DNA from: Pseudonocardia sp. MH-G8
Lineage (GTDB): Bacteria; Actinomycetota; Actinomycetes; Mycobacteriales; Pseudonocardiaceae
Direction: 5' to 3'
Assembly: GCF_002262885.1 (NCBI RefSeq)
Contig: NZ_NKYF01000035.1
Span: forward strand, 32,103-96,102
DNA length: 64,000 nt
The translations under genes were made by a program, and so were the position numbers. Position 1 is the stretch's first letter. Each line of letters begins with the position of its first letter. Below the pieces are notes generated by a model that was not told where the DNA came from, searched no databases, and saw only the letters and a list, made by a program, of their open reading frames with translations. This document shows, piece by piece, positions 41,771 to 51,027 of the stretch.

Positions 41771-43297
41771 TCAGCGCTTCATGAACGGCGGCACGTCCAC
41801 GTCGTCGTCGAGATCGGCGACGTCCACGGGCTGCGTGTACACGGGGCGCTCGGGTGCCTGGTGCCGCTGCGGCTCGGGCTCGTACGCGGCCTCCCGACGC
41901 AGCGGCTCCGCCTGGCGAGGCGCAGGTGCATACCCGCCCGGCTGCCCGGCCGGGGCCGCCGGGGGCAGGGTGCCGGCCTGGTTCGGGGCCGGCGCGCTCG
42001 GCGCCGCCGGGGGCGGAGCCGGCGCCGGCTGCGCCGGGGCCGCGGTGTGCGCGGCCGGCGCGCTCGACGGCACGGGCGCGGGCTGCTGCACCGGCTGGTG
42101 CGTCTGCGGGGCCTGTGGGGCCGGGGCCGGGGCGGCCGGGCTGCCGTTGCCGTAGCCGGTGCCGTTCCCGGCGTGGTGGGCGGCGGTTCCCGGCGACGCA
42201 CCGGTGCCTGCGGGCGCCGCGCCGTTGCCGCCGGACTGCCCGGCCGGCGCGGTGTTCCCGCTCACCCCGGACGCGATCACACCCGAGCCGGACGGCTGCT
42301 CCTTCTCCGGCGAGCGGAACGCGGTGGGCTCCAGCTTCTTGTGCGTGGGACCACCGGCCTCGAAGCCTGCGGCGATCACGGTGACGCGCACCTCGTCGCC
42401 GAGCGAATCGTCGATCACGGTGCCGAAGATGATGTTGGCCTCGGGGTGCGCGGCCTCCTGGACCAGCGATGCGGCCTCGTTGATCTCGAACAGCCCGAGG
42501 TCGGAGCCGCCGGCGATGGACAGCAGCACGCCTTGCGCGCCGTCCATCGACGCCTCCAGCAGCGGCGAATTGATGGCCTTGCCTGCGGCCTGCACCGCCC
42601 TGCCCTCGCCGCGCGAGGAGCCGATGCCCATCAGGGCGCTGCCCGCGTTCGACATGACCGACTTGACGTCGGCGAAGTCGAGGTTGATCAAGCCGGGCGT
42701 CGTGATCAGGTTCGTGATGCCCTGCACACCGGAGAGCAGCACCTCGTCGGCGGAGCGGAACGCGTCCATCAGCGAGACGCCCACGTCGCCGAGCTGCAGC
42801 AGCCGGTCGTTCGGGATCACGATGAGCGTGTCGCACTCGTTGCGCAGCTCCTGGACGCCGTCCTCGGCCTGGCCGGCGCGGCGGCGGCCTTCGAACGTGA
42901 ACGGCCGGGTGACCACACCGATCGTCAACGCGCCGAGCTTGCGCGCGATCGACGCGACCACCGGCGCACCGCCGGTGCCGGTGCCGCCGCCCTCGCCCGC
43001 GGTGACGAAGACCATGTCGGCCCCCTTGAGGACCTCCTCGATCTCCTCGCGGTGGTCCTCGGCGGCCTTGCGGCCGACCTCGGGGTTGGCGCCGGCACCG
43101 AGGCCGCGTGTGAGCTCACGACCGATGTCGAGCTTCACGTCGGCATCGGACATCAGGAGGGCCTGTGCGTCCGTGTTCACCGCAATGAACTCGACGCCCT
43201 TCAGGCCCACCTCGATCATGCGGTTGACGGCGTTCACGCCGCCGCCACCGATGCCGACGACCTTGATCACGGCCAGGTAGTTGTGCGGGGGCGTCAT
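41771..43297 (-). CDS. ftsZ: Tubulin-like division GTPase FtsZ
   Basis: FtsZ (508 aa) polymerises into the Z-ring. The nucleotide-binding tubulin signature is AGEGGGTGTGGAPVVASIAR, the T7 loop is LINLDFADVKSVMSNAG, and the N-terminal VIKVVGIGGGGVNAVNRM is present. About 320-490 is an unusually long Pro/Ala/Gln-rich linker. The conserved tail PVDVADLDDDVDVPPFMKR follows and should bind SepF/FtsW. The ATG at 43,297 is the accepted family start with AAGG upstream; a GTG at 43,351 in frame would add 18 residues. A promoter candidate lies at 43,358-43,386. Confidence 0.97.
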   Translation of the reverse strand: MTPPHNYLAVIKVVGIGGGGVNAVNRMIEVGLKGVEFIAVNTDAQALLMSDADVKLDIGRELTRGLGAGANPEVGRKAAEDHREEIEEVLKGADMVFVTAGEGGGTGTGGAPVVASIARKLGALTIGVVTRPFTFEGRRRAGQAEDGVQELRNECDTLIVIPNDRLLQLGDVGVSLMDAFRSADEVLLSGVQGITNLITTPGLINLDFADVKSVMSNAGSALMGIGSSRGEGRAVQAAGKAINSPLLEASMDGAQGVLLSIAGGSDLGLFEINEAASLVQEAAHPEANIIFGTVIDDSLGDEVRVTVIAAGFEAGGPTHKKLEPTAFRSPEKEQPSGSGVIASGVSGNTAPAGQSGGNGAAPAGTGASPGTAAHHAGNGTGYGNGSPAAPAPAPQAPQTHQPVQQPAPVPSSAPAAHTAAPAQPAPAPPPAAPSAPAPNQAGTLPPAAPAGQPGGYAPAPRQAEPLRREAAYEPEPQRHQAPERPVYTQPVDVADLDDDVDVPPFMKR

Positions 43298-43357
43298 ATG
43301 GCGCACCTTCCAGTCCAGCTCGGGTCCGTCCCCGGGGGTCCGGGCCATCACGGGGGA

Positions 43358-43386
43358 ACGCTAGGTCGCGGAACGGTCTCGGTCCA
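43358..43386 (-). promoter_or_regulatory. Candidate ftsZ promoter
   Basis: On the minus strand a -35-like TGGACC (43,386-43,381), a 17-bp spacer and a -10-like TAGCGT (43,363-43,358) precede ftsZ. Transcription would begin near 43,351, where an in-frame GTG lies, leaving a 54-nt leader to the usual ATG. ftsZ commonly has its own promoter in actinobacteria, which fits. Confidence 0.45.
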
Positions 43387-43521
43387 GCAGGCGCGCCGCA
43401 CGCGCGCCAGCCCCCAACCGGGTCGATCTTCGCGCCGTGATCATGCCCGCCACCGGCCGCGTACGTGCGAGCGGGGCTCGGTCCGTCACCGTGGAGGGTG
43501 AGCGTGGGCCCGCGACCCGCC

Positions 43522-43669
43522 GCGACACCCGTGCATCCAGGCCCCGACTCGCGGGTCTGACACCCCGACTCGCGGGGCTCAGGCCCCGACTCGCGGAGGC
43601 AGGGGACCTCCCCGTCGGCGAGTCGGGGCCTGAGCTGCGCGAGTCGGGGTGAGGGGGCGCGAGTGTCGC
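43522..43669. repeat. Composite palindromic intergenic repeat, block C
   Basis: This block is in the 380-bp ftsQ-ftsZ gap (43,298-43,677), which otherwise holds only the ftsZ promoter region. It starts with GCGACACCCGTGC and ends in the inverted GAGTGTCGCG. Between lie three CCCCGACTCGCGG units and then two inverted GCGAGTCGGGG units. Long stems are possible, for example CAGGCCCCGACTCGC with GCGAGTCGGGGCCTG. It may act as a transcription or mRNA-stability barrier between ftsQ and ftsZ, but it belongs to a dispersed family, so this is speculative. Confidence 0.8.
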
Positions 43670-43677
43670 GGGAGGTC

Positions 43678-44484
43678 TCACCTGCGGATCGTGGGGAGGT
43701 CCGGGCTCGTGACGTCGTAGACGGTGCCGGGCTGGGTGAGCAGGGCGCTGAGGGCGGCTGCCTTCTCCGTGGCGCGCTCCGGGTCCCCCCAGAGCACTTC
43801 CTCCCCGCCTGCCATGACGAGCGTCACCTGGCCCCGCGCACCCGGCACGGCCACCGTGGCGCCCGCGGAGTCGACCTGGGCGCGCAGGGTGTCGGGCAGC
43901 GACGCGAGCACGGCGACGGCGGCGACCGTGGCGGGGTCGCCGGATCGCGGCGGGGTCGTGAGGTGGGGCAGGTCGGGCGGCCCGGCCCCGCGGTAGACGA
44001 CGCCGGTGCGGTCGACGAGCGCGGGACCCTGCGGCGTGGTGACGGCGGCCACCGGCACCCGCTCGGTGATCGTGACGGTGACGGTGTGCGGCCAGGACCG
44101 GTCCACCTGCACCGATTCCACCGGCGGCAGCCGCGCCACCCGTGTGGCCACGGCCGCGGTGTCGACGGCGGCGAGCGGGCCGCCCGGCGGGACGGCGGCC
44201 GCGTCGCGCACGTCCGCCTCCGGCACGGTGGCGGCGCCGGCGACGCGCACCTCCTCGACGTCGAGCAGCCCCGCGTCGTACAGCAGCACGCGGGCACCGA
44301 GGCCGAGCCCGACGAGCAGCACGAGCCCGATCAGGAGGGCGGCCACCCGGCGCCTGCGGTAGCGGGCCTTCGACACCGGGCGGGCCGGGGGCCGTTCCGG
44401 GTCGCGCGGCGGTCGGGCGGCGGGCCGCTCCGCGACCGGCCGCTCGGGGCCACGTCGGCCGCGGGTGCTGCCCGGCCGGTTCAC
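43678..44484 (-). CDS. ftsQ: Divisome protein FtsQ
   Basis: A 268-aa bitopic protein. About 1-45 is a basic, Pro/Arg-rich cytosolic tail, about 47-68 a membrane segment (AALLIGLVLLVGLGLGARVLL). The POTRA domain begins LLDVEEVRVAGAATVPEADV, and the FtsQ beta domain includes WPHTVTVTITERVPVAAVTT. It links FtsL/FtsI to the divisome. The GTG overlaps the murC stop by 4 bp (GTGA). Its 3' end is followed by repeat block C and ftsZ. Confidence 0.92.
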   Translation of the reverse strand: MNRPGSTRGRRGPERPVAERPAARPPRDPERPPARPVSKARYRRRRVAALLIGLVLLVGLGLGARVLLYDAGLLDVEEVRVAGAATVPEADVRDAAAVPPGGPLAAVDTAAVATRVARLPPVESVQVDRSWPHTVTVTITERVPVAAVTTPQGPALVDRTGVVYRGAGPPDLPHLTTPPRSGDPATVAAVAVLASLPDTLRAQVDSAGATVAVPGARGQVTLVMAGGEEVLWGDPERATEKAAALSALLTQPGTVYDVTSPDLPTIRR

Positions 44485-45899
44485 GGTGCCTCCCGCTGCT
44501 CCAGCTCGAGCAGGATCTCGGGCGCGAGCACGGTGACGTCCCCGGCACCCATCGTGACGACGAGGTCGCCGGGCACGGCCAGCCCGGCAACCACGGCGGG
44601 CACGTCCTCCCAGCGGGGCACGAACCGGACCCGCTCCGGCGGGAGCGGCACCGCATCGGCGATCAGCGCCCCGCTCACGCCGGGCTCCGGGTCCTCCCGG
44701 GCGCCGTACACGTCGAGGACGACGACCTCGTCGGCGATCCCGAGCGCGGTTCCGAACTCGCCGGCGAACTGGCGGGTGCGGGAGTAGAGGTGGGGCTGGA
44801 ACGCGACGACGACGCGGCCACGCCCACCCGCCACGTCGCGCGCGGCGCGCAGCTGTGCCGAGACCTTGCTGGGGTGGTGGGCGTAGTCGTCGTAGACGGC
44901 CACGCCGGCGGCCCGCCCGCGGAACTCGAACCGGCGCCGCACGCCGTCGAAGGCCGCCAGCCCGGCCAGCAGGCCGTCGACGTCGGCCCCCAGCTCGACC
45001 CCGGCGAGCAGCGCGCCGAGCGCGTTGAGCGCCATGTGCTCGCCGGGCACGGCGAGCCGGAGCAGGTGCTCGCGACCGTCGTGCTGCCCCTGCTCCTCCC
45101 GGAGACGCAGTGCCACGCGGGCGCCCGCGCCGTCCGGTCGGAAGTCGACGAGCCGCGCGTCGGCCGCGGCGTGCCGCCCGTAGCGGCGCACCCGGATCCC
45201 GCGCTCCGCGGCCCGGTCGGCCAGCGCGGCGGCGCCCGGGTCGTCGGCGCACGCCACGAGCATGCCGCCGGGCACGATGCGGCCGAGGAACTCGTCGAAC
45301 GCCGCGACGTAGGCCTCCGCGCTGCCGTAGTGGTCGAGGTGGTCGGCCTCCACGTTGGTGACCACCGCCACCGAGGGCGAGAAGGCGAGGAACGACGCGT
45401 CGCTCTCGTCGGCCTCCACGACGAAGACCTCGCCGCTGCCCTCGTGCGCGCCCGACCCGGACGCGGCCAGGTCCCCGCCGATGGCGAACGACGGGTCGAG
45501 CCCGCTGTGCTGGAGCGCGACGGTGAGCATCGAGGTGGTGGACGTCTTGCCCGCCGTGCCCGTGACCGCGGCGAGGCGCCGTCCGGCGGTGAGGGCGGCG
45601 AGGGCTTGCGCCCGGTGCACGACGGCGAGCCCGCGCTCGCGGGCCGCGCTGAGCTCGGGGTTCGTGGGGCGGATCGCGGAGGAGACGACGACGGTGGCCG
45701 GCGCCTCGGGCAGGTGCGCCGCGTCGTGCCCGACCGCGACGTCCGCGCCCAGCGCGCGCAGTGCGAGCACGGTGCGGGAGTCCTTCGCGTCCGATCCGGA
45801 CACCGAGGCGCCTCTGGCCAGCAGGATCCGCGCGATGCCGCTCATCCCGGCACCACCGATCCCGATCAGGTGCACCCGGTCGGCGAGCTCCGCTGTCAT
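44481..45899 (-). CDS. murC: UDP-N-acetylmuramate-L-alanine ligase
   Basis: MurC (472 aa) adds the first amino acid of the stem peptide. The N-terminal Rossmann domain opens with VHLIGIGGAGMSGIARILLA. The ATP loop is VTGTAGKTSTTSML, and VFVVEADESDASFLAFSP and VTNVEADHLDHYGSAEAY are the Mur ligase motifs. The C-terminal domain has DDYAHHPSKVSAQLRAARD. The ATG at 45,899 overlaps the murG stop by 4 bp and has GGAGGGATCG directly upstream. Confidence 0.96.
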   Translation of the reverse strand: MTAELADRVHLIGIGGAGMSGIARILLARGASVSGSDAKDSRTVLALRALGADVAVGHDAAHLPEAPATVVVSSAIRPTNPELSAARERGLAVVHRAQALAALTAGRRLAAVTGTAGKTSTTSMLTVALQHSGLDPSFAIGGDLAASGSGAHEGSGEVFVVEADESDASFLAFSPSVAVVTNVEADHLDHYGSAEAYVAAFDEFLGRIVPGGMLVACADDPGAAALADRAAERGIRVRRYGRHAAADARLVDFRPDGAGARVALRLREEQGQHDGREHLLRLAVPGEHMALNALGALLAGVELGADVDGLLAGLAAFDGVRRRFEFRGRAAGVAVYDDYAHHPSKVSAQLRAARDVAGGRGRVVVAFQPHLYSRTRQFAGEFGTALGIADEVVVLDVYGAREDPEPGVSGALIADAVPLPPERVRFVPRWEDVPAVVAGLAVPGDLVVTMGAGDVTVLAPEILLELEQREAP

Positions 45900-47014
45900 C
45901 GATCCCTCCACGGCCGCATCACCTCGGTCTGCGGTTCCGGTGCCGCACCCACGAGCTCCAGCACCATGCGCGCCAGCCGGTCGGCCGCGTCGGCGTGCCC
46001 GGACGAGCGTGCGGCCCGGCCCGCGTCGGCGAGCCGGCGCGGGTCGCGCAGCAGCGGCACCAGCTCGGCGACCACGCGCTGCGGGGTCAGGTCGGCGTCG
46101 TCGACGAGCGCGCCTCCACCCGCGGCCACCACCGGGCGGGCGTTGAGCGCCTGCTCGCCGTTGCCGTGCGGCAGCGGCACGTAGACCGCGGGCAGCCCCA
46201 CGGCCGAGACCTCGGCCACGGTGGTGGCCCCTGCGCGGCAGAGCACGGCGTCGGCCGCCGCGTAGGCGAGATCCATCCGTTCGATGTAGGGCACCCCGAG
46301 GTACCCGCGCGCCGGTGGGGCGGGCTCCCCGCTCTTGCCGTGGGCGTGCAGCACCGCGACACCGGCGCGCAGCAGCTCGGGCAGCGCGGCCGCGACGGCG
46401 GTGTTGAGCGTGCGCGCGCCGAGCGAGCCGCCGAACACCAGCAGCACCGGCCCCTGCGGCGGCAGCCCGAAGAACTGCCGGGCCTGCGCGCGCAGCGCGG
46501 CGCGGTCCAGGTCGGTGATCGAGCGCCGCAGCGGCATCCCGACCAGCTGCTCCCCCGGCAGGCCCGTGTCCGGCACGGCGGTGGCGACGATGTCGGCGAA
46601 CCGCGCGCCGACCTTGTTGGCCAGGCCCGCCCGCGCGTTCGCCTCGTGCACGACGATCGGCACCCGGCCCCGGGCGCCCAGGTAGGCGGGCAGCGCGACG
46701 AAACCGCCGAAGCCGACCACCGCGCCGGCGTCGACGGCGGCCAGCACCTCGCGGACGCGGCCGACCGCGGCGCGCACCTTGCCGGGCAGGCGCAGCAGGT
46801 CGGCCGTCGGCTTGCGGGGCAGCGGCACCGGCGGGATCAGCTCCAGGGGGTACCCGCGGGCCGGGATCAACGTGGTGTCCAGGCCCTTCTCGGTGCCCAG
46901 CGCCGTGATCCGGGCGTCGGGCCGCAGCGCGCGCACCGCGTCGGCGAGGGCCAGCGCGGGCTCGATGTGCCCGCCGCTCCCCCCGCCTGCGACGACGATC
47001 GACGGTGCCGTCAC
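45896..47014 (-). CDS. murG: Lipid II synthase MurG (GT28)
   Basis: MurG (372 aa) transfers GlcNAc from UDP-GlcNAc to lipid I, giving lipid II, at the inner face of the membrane. Glycine-rich loop 1 is SIVVAGGGSGGHIEPALALA and the C-terminal G loop is VLLVFGGSLGARTLN. The UDP-GlcNAc-binding stretch is CRAGATTVAEVSAVGLPAVY followed by VPLPHGNGEQALNA. The GTG overlaps the ftsW stop by 4 bp. Confidence 0.96.
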   Translation of the reverse strand: MTAPSIVVAGGGSGGHIEPALALADAVRALRPDARITALGTEKGLDTTLIPARGYPLELIPPVPLPRKPTADLLRLPGKVRAAVGRVREVLAAVDAGAVVGFGGFVALPAYLGARGRVPIVVHEANARAGLANKVGARFADIVATAVPDTGLPGEQLVGMPLRRSITDLDRAALRAQARQFFGLPPQGPVLLVFGGSLGARTLNTAVAAALPELLRAGVAVLHAHGKSGEPAPPARGYLGVPYIERMDLAYAAADAVLCRAGATTVAEVSAVGLPAVYVPLPHGNGEQALNARPVVAAGGGALVDDADLTPQRVVAELVPLLRDPRRLADAGRAARSSGHADAADRLARMVLELVGAAPEPQTEVMRPWRDR

Positions 47015-48357
47015 CGGCCCCGTCCCCGCTGCTGGGGCGCGCGCGCGGCCGGCACCCGGTAGGGCTGTGACACCGGCGCCCGGTAGGGCTGCGGGAGCGG
47101 CAGCCGCACGAGACGCGCGAGGCGGCCCTGACCGTGCTGCTTGAGCGCGGCGATGGCCTCGGGTTCGTGGCGCGCCGCGTTGGCGAGCACCCCGAAGACG
47201 AACATGGTGACCACGAGGGACGTGCCTCCCGAGGAGATCAGCGGGAGCTGCAGCCCGGTCACCGGCAGCAGCCCCACGACGTAGCCGATGTTGATGGCGG
47301 CCTGGGCCACCAGCCAGGTGGTGGACGTGGCCACGACGAGCCGCAGCCACGGGTCGTTGCTCCGCGCGGCGATCCGGAAGCCCGTGTACGCGAGCGTGGC
47401 GAACAGCGCCAGCACCGCGAACGCACCGACGAAGCCCAGCTCCTCGGTGACGATCGCGAAGATGAAGTCGTTGTGCGCGTTGGGCAGGTAGCTCCACTTC
47501 GCGCGGCCCTGCCCCAGCCCCTGGCCGAACAACCCGCCGTCGGCGAGGGAGTACAGGGCCTGGCGGGCCTGGAACCCGGCCTGCTGCGGATCGGCGCTCT
47601 CGGGCGAGAGGAAGGCGGTGATGCGGCTCATCCGGTACTCGGCGGTGAGTGCCAGCACCACCGCACCCGCCATCGCGCCCCCGCTGAGGGTGAGAATCAG
47701 CCGCATCGGCGCGCCGCCGAAGAACAGCAACGCGATGAGCACGATGCCCAGCGAGATCGTCATGCCCAGGTCGGGCTGCAGCACCAGCAGCGTGAGCAGC
47801 ACCGCCGTGACCGGCACCACCGGCGAGAGCGCGTACTTCCAGCGGTGCATCACGGCCACCCGTGCGACGAGCACGTGGGCCCCCCACAGGGTCAGCGCCA
47901 CCTTCACCGCCTCCGACGGCTGGAAGGAGAACGGCCCGAAGGCGAACCACGCGCGCGAGCCGTTGCGGGTCTCACCGAGGAACAGCACGGCCACCAGCGA
48001 CAGCATGCCGATCACGAGCGCGGCAGGTCCCAGCGAGCGCAGCTGCCGCGGCGTGATGCGCAGGCCGAGCCAGAACATCAGAAGGCCGGGCACGCAGAAC
48101 ATCAGCTGCCGGGTGAACACGGAGTAGGACGAGCCACCGGCGCTGAGCGACTCCACCGACGACGCCGAGAGCACCATGACCAGCCCGAACAGGGTGAGCA
48201 GGCCGAACACCCCGAGCACGAGGTGCAACGAGGTGAGCGGGCGGCGCAGCCACTGCCCCAGCGCGGTGGCGGTGCGGCCCACCGCGAGGCGCAGCCCCTG
48301 CGGGCGGGTGCCGACGCGGCCTCGCCGGCTCCCCCCGCGGGACCACGGCAGGCTCAC
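47011..48357 (-). CDS. ftsW: SEDS peptidoglycan polymerase FtsW
   Basis: FtsW (448 aa) is a SEDS-family glycan polymerase working with FtsI. About ten membrane segments are visible. Family motifs include NGSRAWFAFGPFSFQPSEAV, LPNAHNDFIFAIVTEELGF with conserved polar residues, and GLQLPLISSGGTSLVVTM. The N-terminal 40 residues are basic and cytosolic. A C-terminal tail of about 50 residues is basic and Pro-rich, as in other actinobacteria. The GTG overlaps the murD stop by 4 bp. Confidence 0.96.
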   Translation of the reverse strand: MSLPWSRGGSRRGRVGTRPQGLRLAVGRTATALGQWLRRPLTSLHLVLGVFGLLTLFGLVMVLSASSVESLSAGGSSYSVFTRQLMFCVPGLLMFWLGLRITPRQLRSLGPAALVIGMLSLVAVLFLGETRNGSRAWFAFGPFSFQPSEAVKVALTLWGAHVLVARVAVMHRWKYALSPVVPVTAVLLTLLVLQPDLGMTISLGIVLIALLFFGGAPMRLILTLSGGAMAGAVVLALTAEYRMSRITAFLSPESADPQQAGFQARQALYSLADGGLFGQGLGQGRAKWSYLPNAHNDFIFAIVTEELGFVGAFAVLALFATLAYTGFRIAARSNDPWLRLVVATSTTWLVAQAAINIGYVVGLLPVTGLQLPLISSGGTSLVVTMFVFGVLANAARHEPEAIAALKQHGQGRLARLVRLPLPQPYRAPVSQPYRVPAARAPQQRGRGR

Positions 48358-49769
48358 GGCGCGGGTTCCCGGGCCGGCCCCAGGGCGGCCGCCGCTTCCG
48401 CGAAGCGCTGCCCACGTTCGGCGTAGTCGGTGAACTGGTCCATGGAGGCGGCGGCGGGGGCGAGCAGGACGACGTCGTCCGGCCGGGCGAACGCAGCGGC
48501 GCGCCGCACGGCAGCCGCCATGACGTCGGTCCTGGCGTCGGTCCGGGCCTCGGGCATGGCGTCATCGTCACCCGTCAGCACCTCGGCCACGGGGAGGTCG
48601 GGGGCGTGTCGCGCGAGGGCGGCGAGGATCTCGGCGCGGTCGGTGCCGATCACGACGGCCGCGCGCAGGCCGCGGGCGTGCCTCGCCACCAGCTCGTCGA
48701 CGGAGGCCCCCTTCAGCAGACCGCCGACGATCCAGACGACGCGGTGCGGCGCCTGCGCGGCGAGCGAGGCGGCGGCGGCGTGCGGGTTGGTGGCCTTGGA
48801 GTCGTCGAGGTAGCGGACACCGTCGACGGTGGCGACGACACCACCGCGGTGCGGGCCGGGCCGGAAGTCGTCGATGCCCGAGCGCACGGCGTCCGGGCCG
48901 ACGCCGACCGCACGGGCCAGCGCGGCGGCGGCGAGCGCGTCGGCGATGCCGGGCGCTCCGCCCGGGTGCACCGCGGCGGCCTCGACCAGCGGGCCCCCGT
49001 CGAAGGCGCGGTCGACGAGCATCCCGTCGACGACACCGAGCTGCTCGGGCCCCGGCGCGCCGAGGGTGACGCCGATGCGTCGCGGCGCGGGCGACTCGGC
49101 GAGCAGGGCCGCCGCCGCGGGGTCGTCCACCCCGGCGACGGCGACGTCCGCCCGCAGCGCCTGTGCCTTGGCCGCCGCGTAGGCGGCGAACGAGCCGTGC
49201 CAGTCGAGGTGGTCGTCGGCCACGTTGAGGACGCAGCCGGCGCGCGCGCGGATCGAGGGCGACCAGTGCAGCTGGAAGCTCGACAGCTCCACGGCGAGCA
49301 CCTCGTGCCCCGCCTGGACGGCCTCGACCACCGGGTAACCGATGTTGCCGCAGGCCACGGCGTTGCGTCCGGCGGCGCGCAGGACCGCGGCGAGCATCCC
49401 GGTGGTGGTGGTCTTGCCGTTGGTGCCGGTCACCACGAGCCAGACCGGAGGGCGCTCGCGCGCCTGCCCGAGCCACCAGGCCAGCTCCGGCTCCCCCACC
49501 AGCGGCACACCCGCGGCGGCGGCCGCGGCGACGAGCGGGTGGTCGGGCCTGCGGCCCGGTGAGGTGACGACGAGCGCGGTGCCCGCGGGCACCGAGTCCG
49601 GGTCGCCGCCCGCCACCGCGCCGGGCGGGACGTCGGCGAGCGCGGCCTCCCGCGCGTCGGTGACGGTGACGCGGGCGCCGACCTCCACCAGCGCCGCGGC
49701 GGCGGCGAGACCGGAGACCCCGGCCCCGGCCACGAGCACCGGCGCGCCGGACAGCTCGTCGGGCGTCAT
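48354..49769 (-). CDS. murD: UDP-MurNAc-L-alanine:D-glutamate ligase
   Basis: MurD (471 aa) adds D-Glu. The N-terminal domain is VLVAGAGVSGLAAAAALVEV, the ATP loop VTGTNGKTTTTGMLAAVL, followed by LAVELSSFQLHWSPSI and VLNVADDHLDWHGSFAAYAA. The DSKATNPHAAAASLAA motif is near the C-terminal domain. Unlike its neighbours it does not overlap its upstream gene: 187 bp separate it from mraY, with a hairpin inside. The ATG has GGGAG 12 bp upstream. Confidence 0.96.
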   Translation of the reverse strand: MTPDELSGAPVLVAGAGVSGLAAAAALVEVGARVTVTDAREAALADVPPGAVAGGDPDSVPAGTALVVTSPGRRPDHPLVAAAAAAGVPLVGEPELAWWLGQARERPPVWLVVTGTNGKTTTTGMLAAVLRAAGRNAVACGNIGYPVVEAVQAGHEVLAVELSSFQLHWSPSIRARAGCVLNVADDHLDWHGSFAAYAAAKAQALRADVAVAGVDDPAAAALLAESPAPRRIGVTLGAPGPEQLGVVDGMLVDRAFDGGPLVEAAAVHPGGAPGIADALAAAALARAVGVGPDAVRSGIDDFRPGPHRGGVVATVDGVRYLDDSKATNPHAAAASLAAQAPHRVVWIVGGLLKGASVDELVARHARGLRAAVVIGTDRAEILAALARHAPDLPVAEVLTGDDDAMPEARTDARTDVMAAAVRRAAAFARPDDVVLLAPAAASMDQFTDYAERGQRFAEAAAALGPAREPAP

Positions 49770-49867
49770 CGTGCGGTCACGCTCCCGGTGGTGGTGGTCG
49801 GCGCGGGGAGCCTACTCGGACGCACCCGCGACATCGGTGAGAGGCTGCTGCCCCAGCCCGTGATCAC

Positions 49868-49915
49868 CGGTTCGGCGCAGGAACGGCCAGATATCGCCGG
49901 TTCTGCACCGAACCC
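49868..49915. repeat. 48-bp imperfect hairpin in the murD-mraY gap
   Basis: Left arm 49,868-49,887 (CGGTTCGGCGCAGGAACGGC) and right arm 49,896-49,915 (GCCGGTTCTGCACCGAACCC) pair at 16 of 20 positions around an 8-nt loop. It lies in the only sizeable gap (187 bp) among otherwise overlapping mur genes. It could be an attenuator, RNA processing site or just a dispersed palindrome. No T-run is present. Confidence 0.6.
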
Positions 49916-49956
49916 ACGATCATGGACGGTGGGGCGTCCCGCTCTGATCCGGGTCC

Positions 49957-51027
49957 TCAGCCGCCGCCCGCCGCCGTGAGCCACTCCTGGTAGAACAGTC
50001 CGAGTCCCAGGGCCGCGCACATGGCCGCCAGCAGCCAGAATCGGATGATCACCGTGGTCTCGGCCCAGCCGGCGAGCTCGAAGTGGTGGTGGAACGGCGC
50101 CATCCGGAACACGCGGCGCCGGGTCGTGCGGAACACCGCGATCTGCACGGCCACCGACAGGGCCTCCACCACGAAGACGCCACCGATCACCACGAGCAGC
50201 AGCTCGGTGCGCGTCACGATCGAGAGCCCGGCGAGCAACCCGCCGAGGGCGAGCGAGCCGGTGTCACCCATGAAGATCCGGGCCGGGGCGGCGTTCCACC
50301 AGAGGAAGCCGATGCAGCCGCCCATGGCCGCGGCGGCCACGAGCGCGACGTCGAGCGGGTCGCGCACCTGGTAGCAGCCGGCGGCGCTGGCGATGGCGCA
50401 GTTGTTGCGGAACTGCCAGAACCCGATGATCGTGTAGGTGGCCAGCACCATCGCGGCCGTGCCCGCCGCGAGCCCGTCGAGGCCGTCGGTGAGGTTCACC
50501 GCGTTGGACCAGGCGGCCACCACCAGGTTGGCCAGCAGCACGAAGCCGATGGCGCCGAACGAGAGCACCGTGATGTCGCGGACGAACGACAGGCTGTCCG
50601 AGGCGGGTGTGAGGCCGTCGATGTTGGCGAACCGCAGCGCGAGGATGCCGAAGACCGTGGCCGTCAGGACCTGGCCGACGATCTTCGAGGTCTTGTTGAG
50701 ACCGAGGTTGCGGGCCCGGCGCAGCTTGATGAAGTCGTCGAGGAACCCGACGACGCCCAGCGCGGTGGTCAGGAACAGCACCAGCAGCGCCGACGCCGTG
50801 ATCGGATCACCGGTGAGCAGGTGCGAGAGCACGTAGCCGAGCCAGATCGCGATCAGGATCGCGACCCCGCCCATCGTGGGCGTGCCGCGCTTGGCCTGGT
50901 GGCTCTGCGGGCCCTCGGCGCGGATCTCCTGGCCGAAACCCTGACGGGCGAAGAACCGGATGAGGTAGGGGGTCAGCAGGATCGAGACCGCGAGCGCCAC
51001 GCCCGCGGCGATGAAGACACCTCTCAC
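49957..51027 (-). CDS. mraY: Phospho-MurNAc-pentapeptide translocase
   Basis: MraY (356 aa) joins phospho-MurNAc-pentapeptide to undecaprenyl phosphate, forming lipid I. About ten membrane segments are visible. Typical motifs: QSHQAKRGTPTMGGVAILIA, TTALGVVGFLDDFIKLRRAR with the paired aspartates, SNAVNLTDGLDGLAAGTAAM and FRMAPFHHHFELAGWAET. The GTG overlaps the murF stop by 4 bp. Confidence 0.96.
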   Translation of the reverse strand: MRGVFIAAGVALAVSILLTPYLIRFFARQGFGQEIRAEGPQSHQAKRGTPTMGGVAILIAIWLGYVLSHLLTGDPITASALLVLFLTTALGVVGFLDDFIKLRRARNLGLNKTSKIVGQVLTATVFGILALRFANIDGLTPASDSLSFVRDITVLSFGAIGFVLLANLVVAAWSNAVNLTDGLDGLAAGTAAMVLATYTIIGFWQFRNNCAIASAAGCYQVRDPLDVALVAAAAMGGCIGFLWWNAAPARIFMGDTGSLALGGLLAGLSIVTRTELLLVVIGGVFVVEALSVAVQIAVFRTTRRRVFRMAPFHHHFELAGWAETTVIIRFWLLAAMCAALGLGLFYQEWLTAAGGG

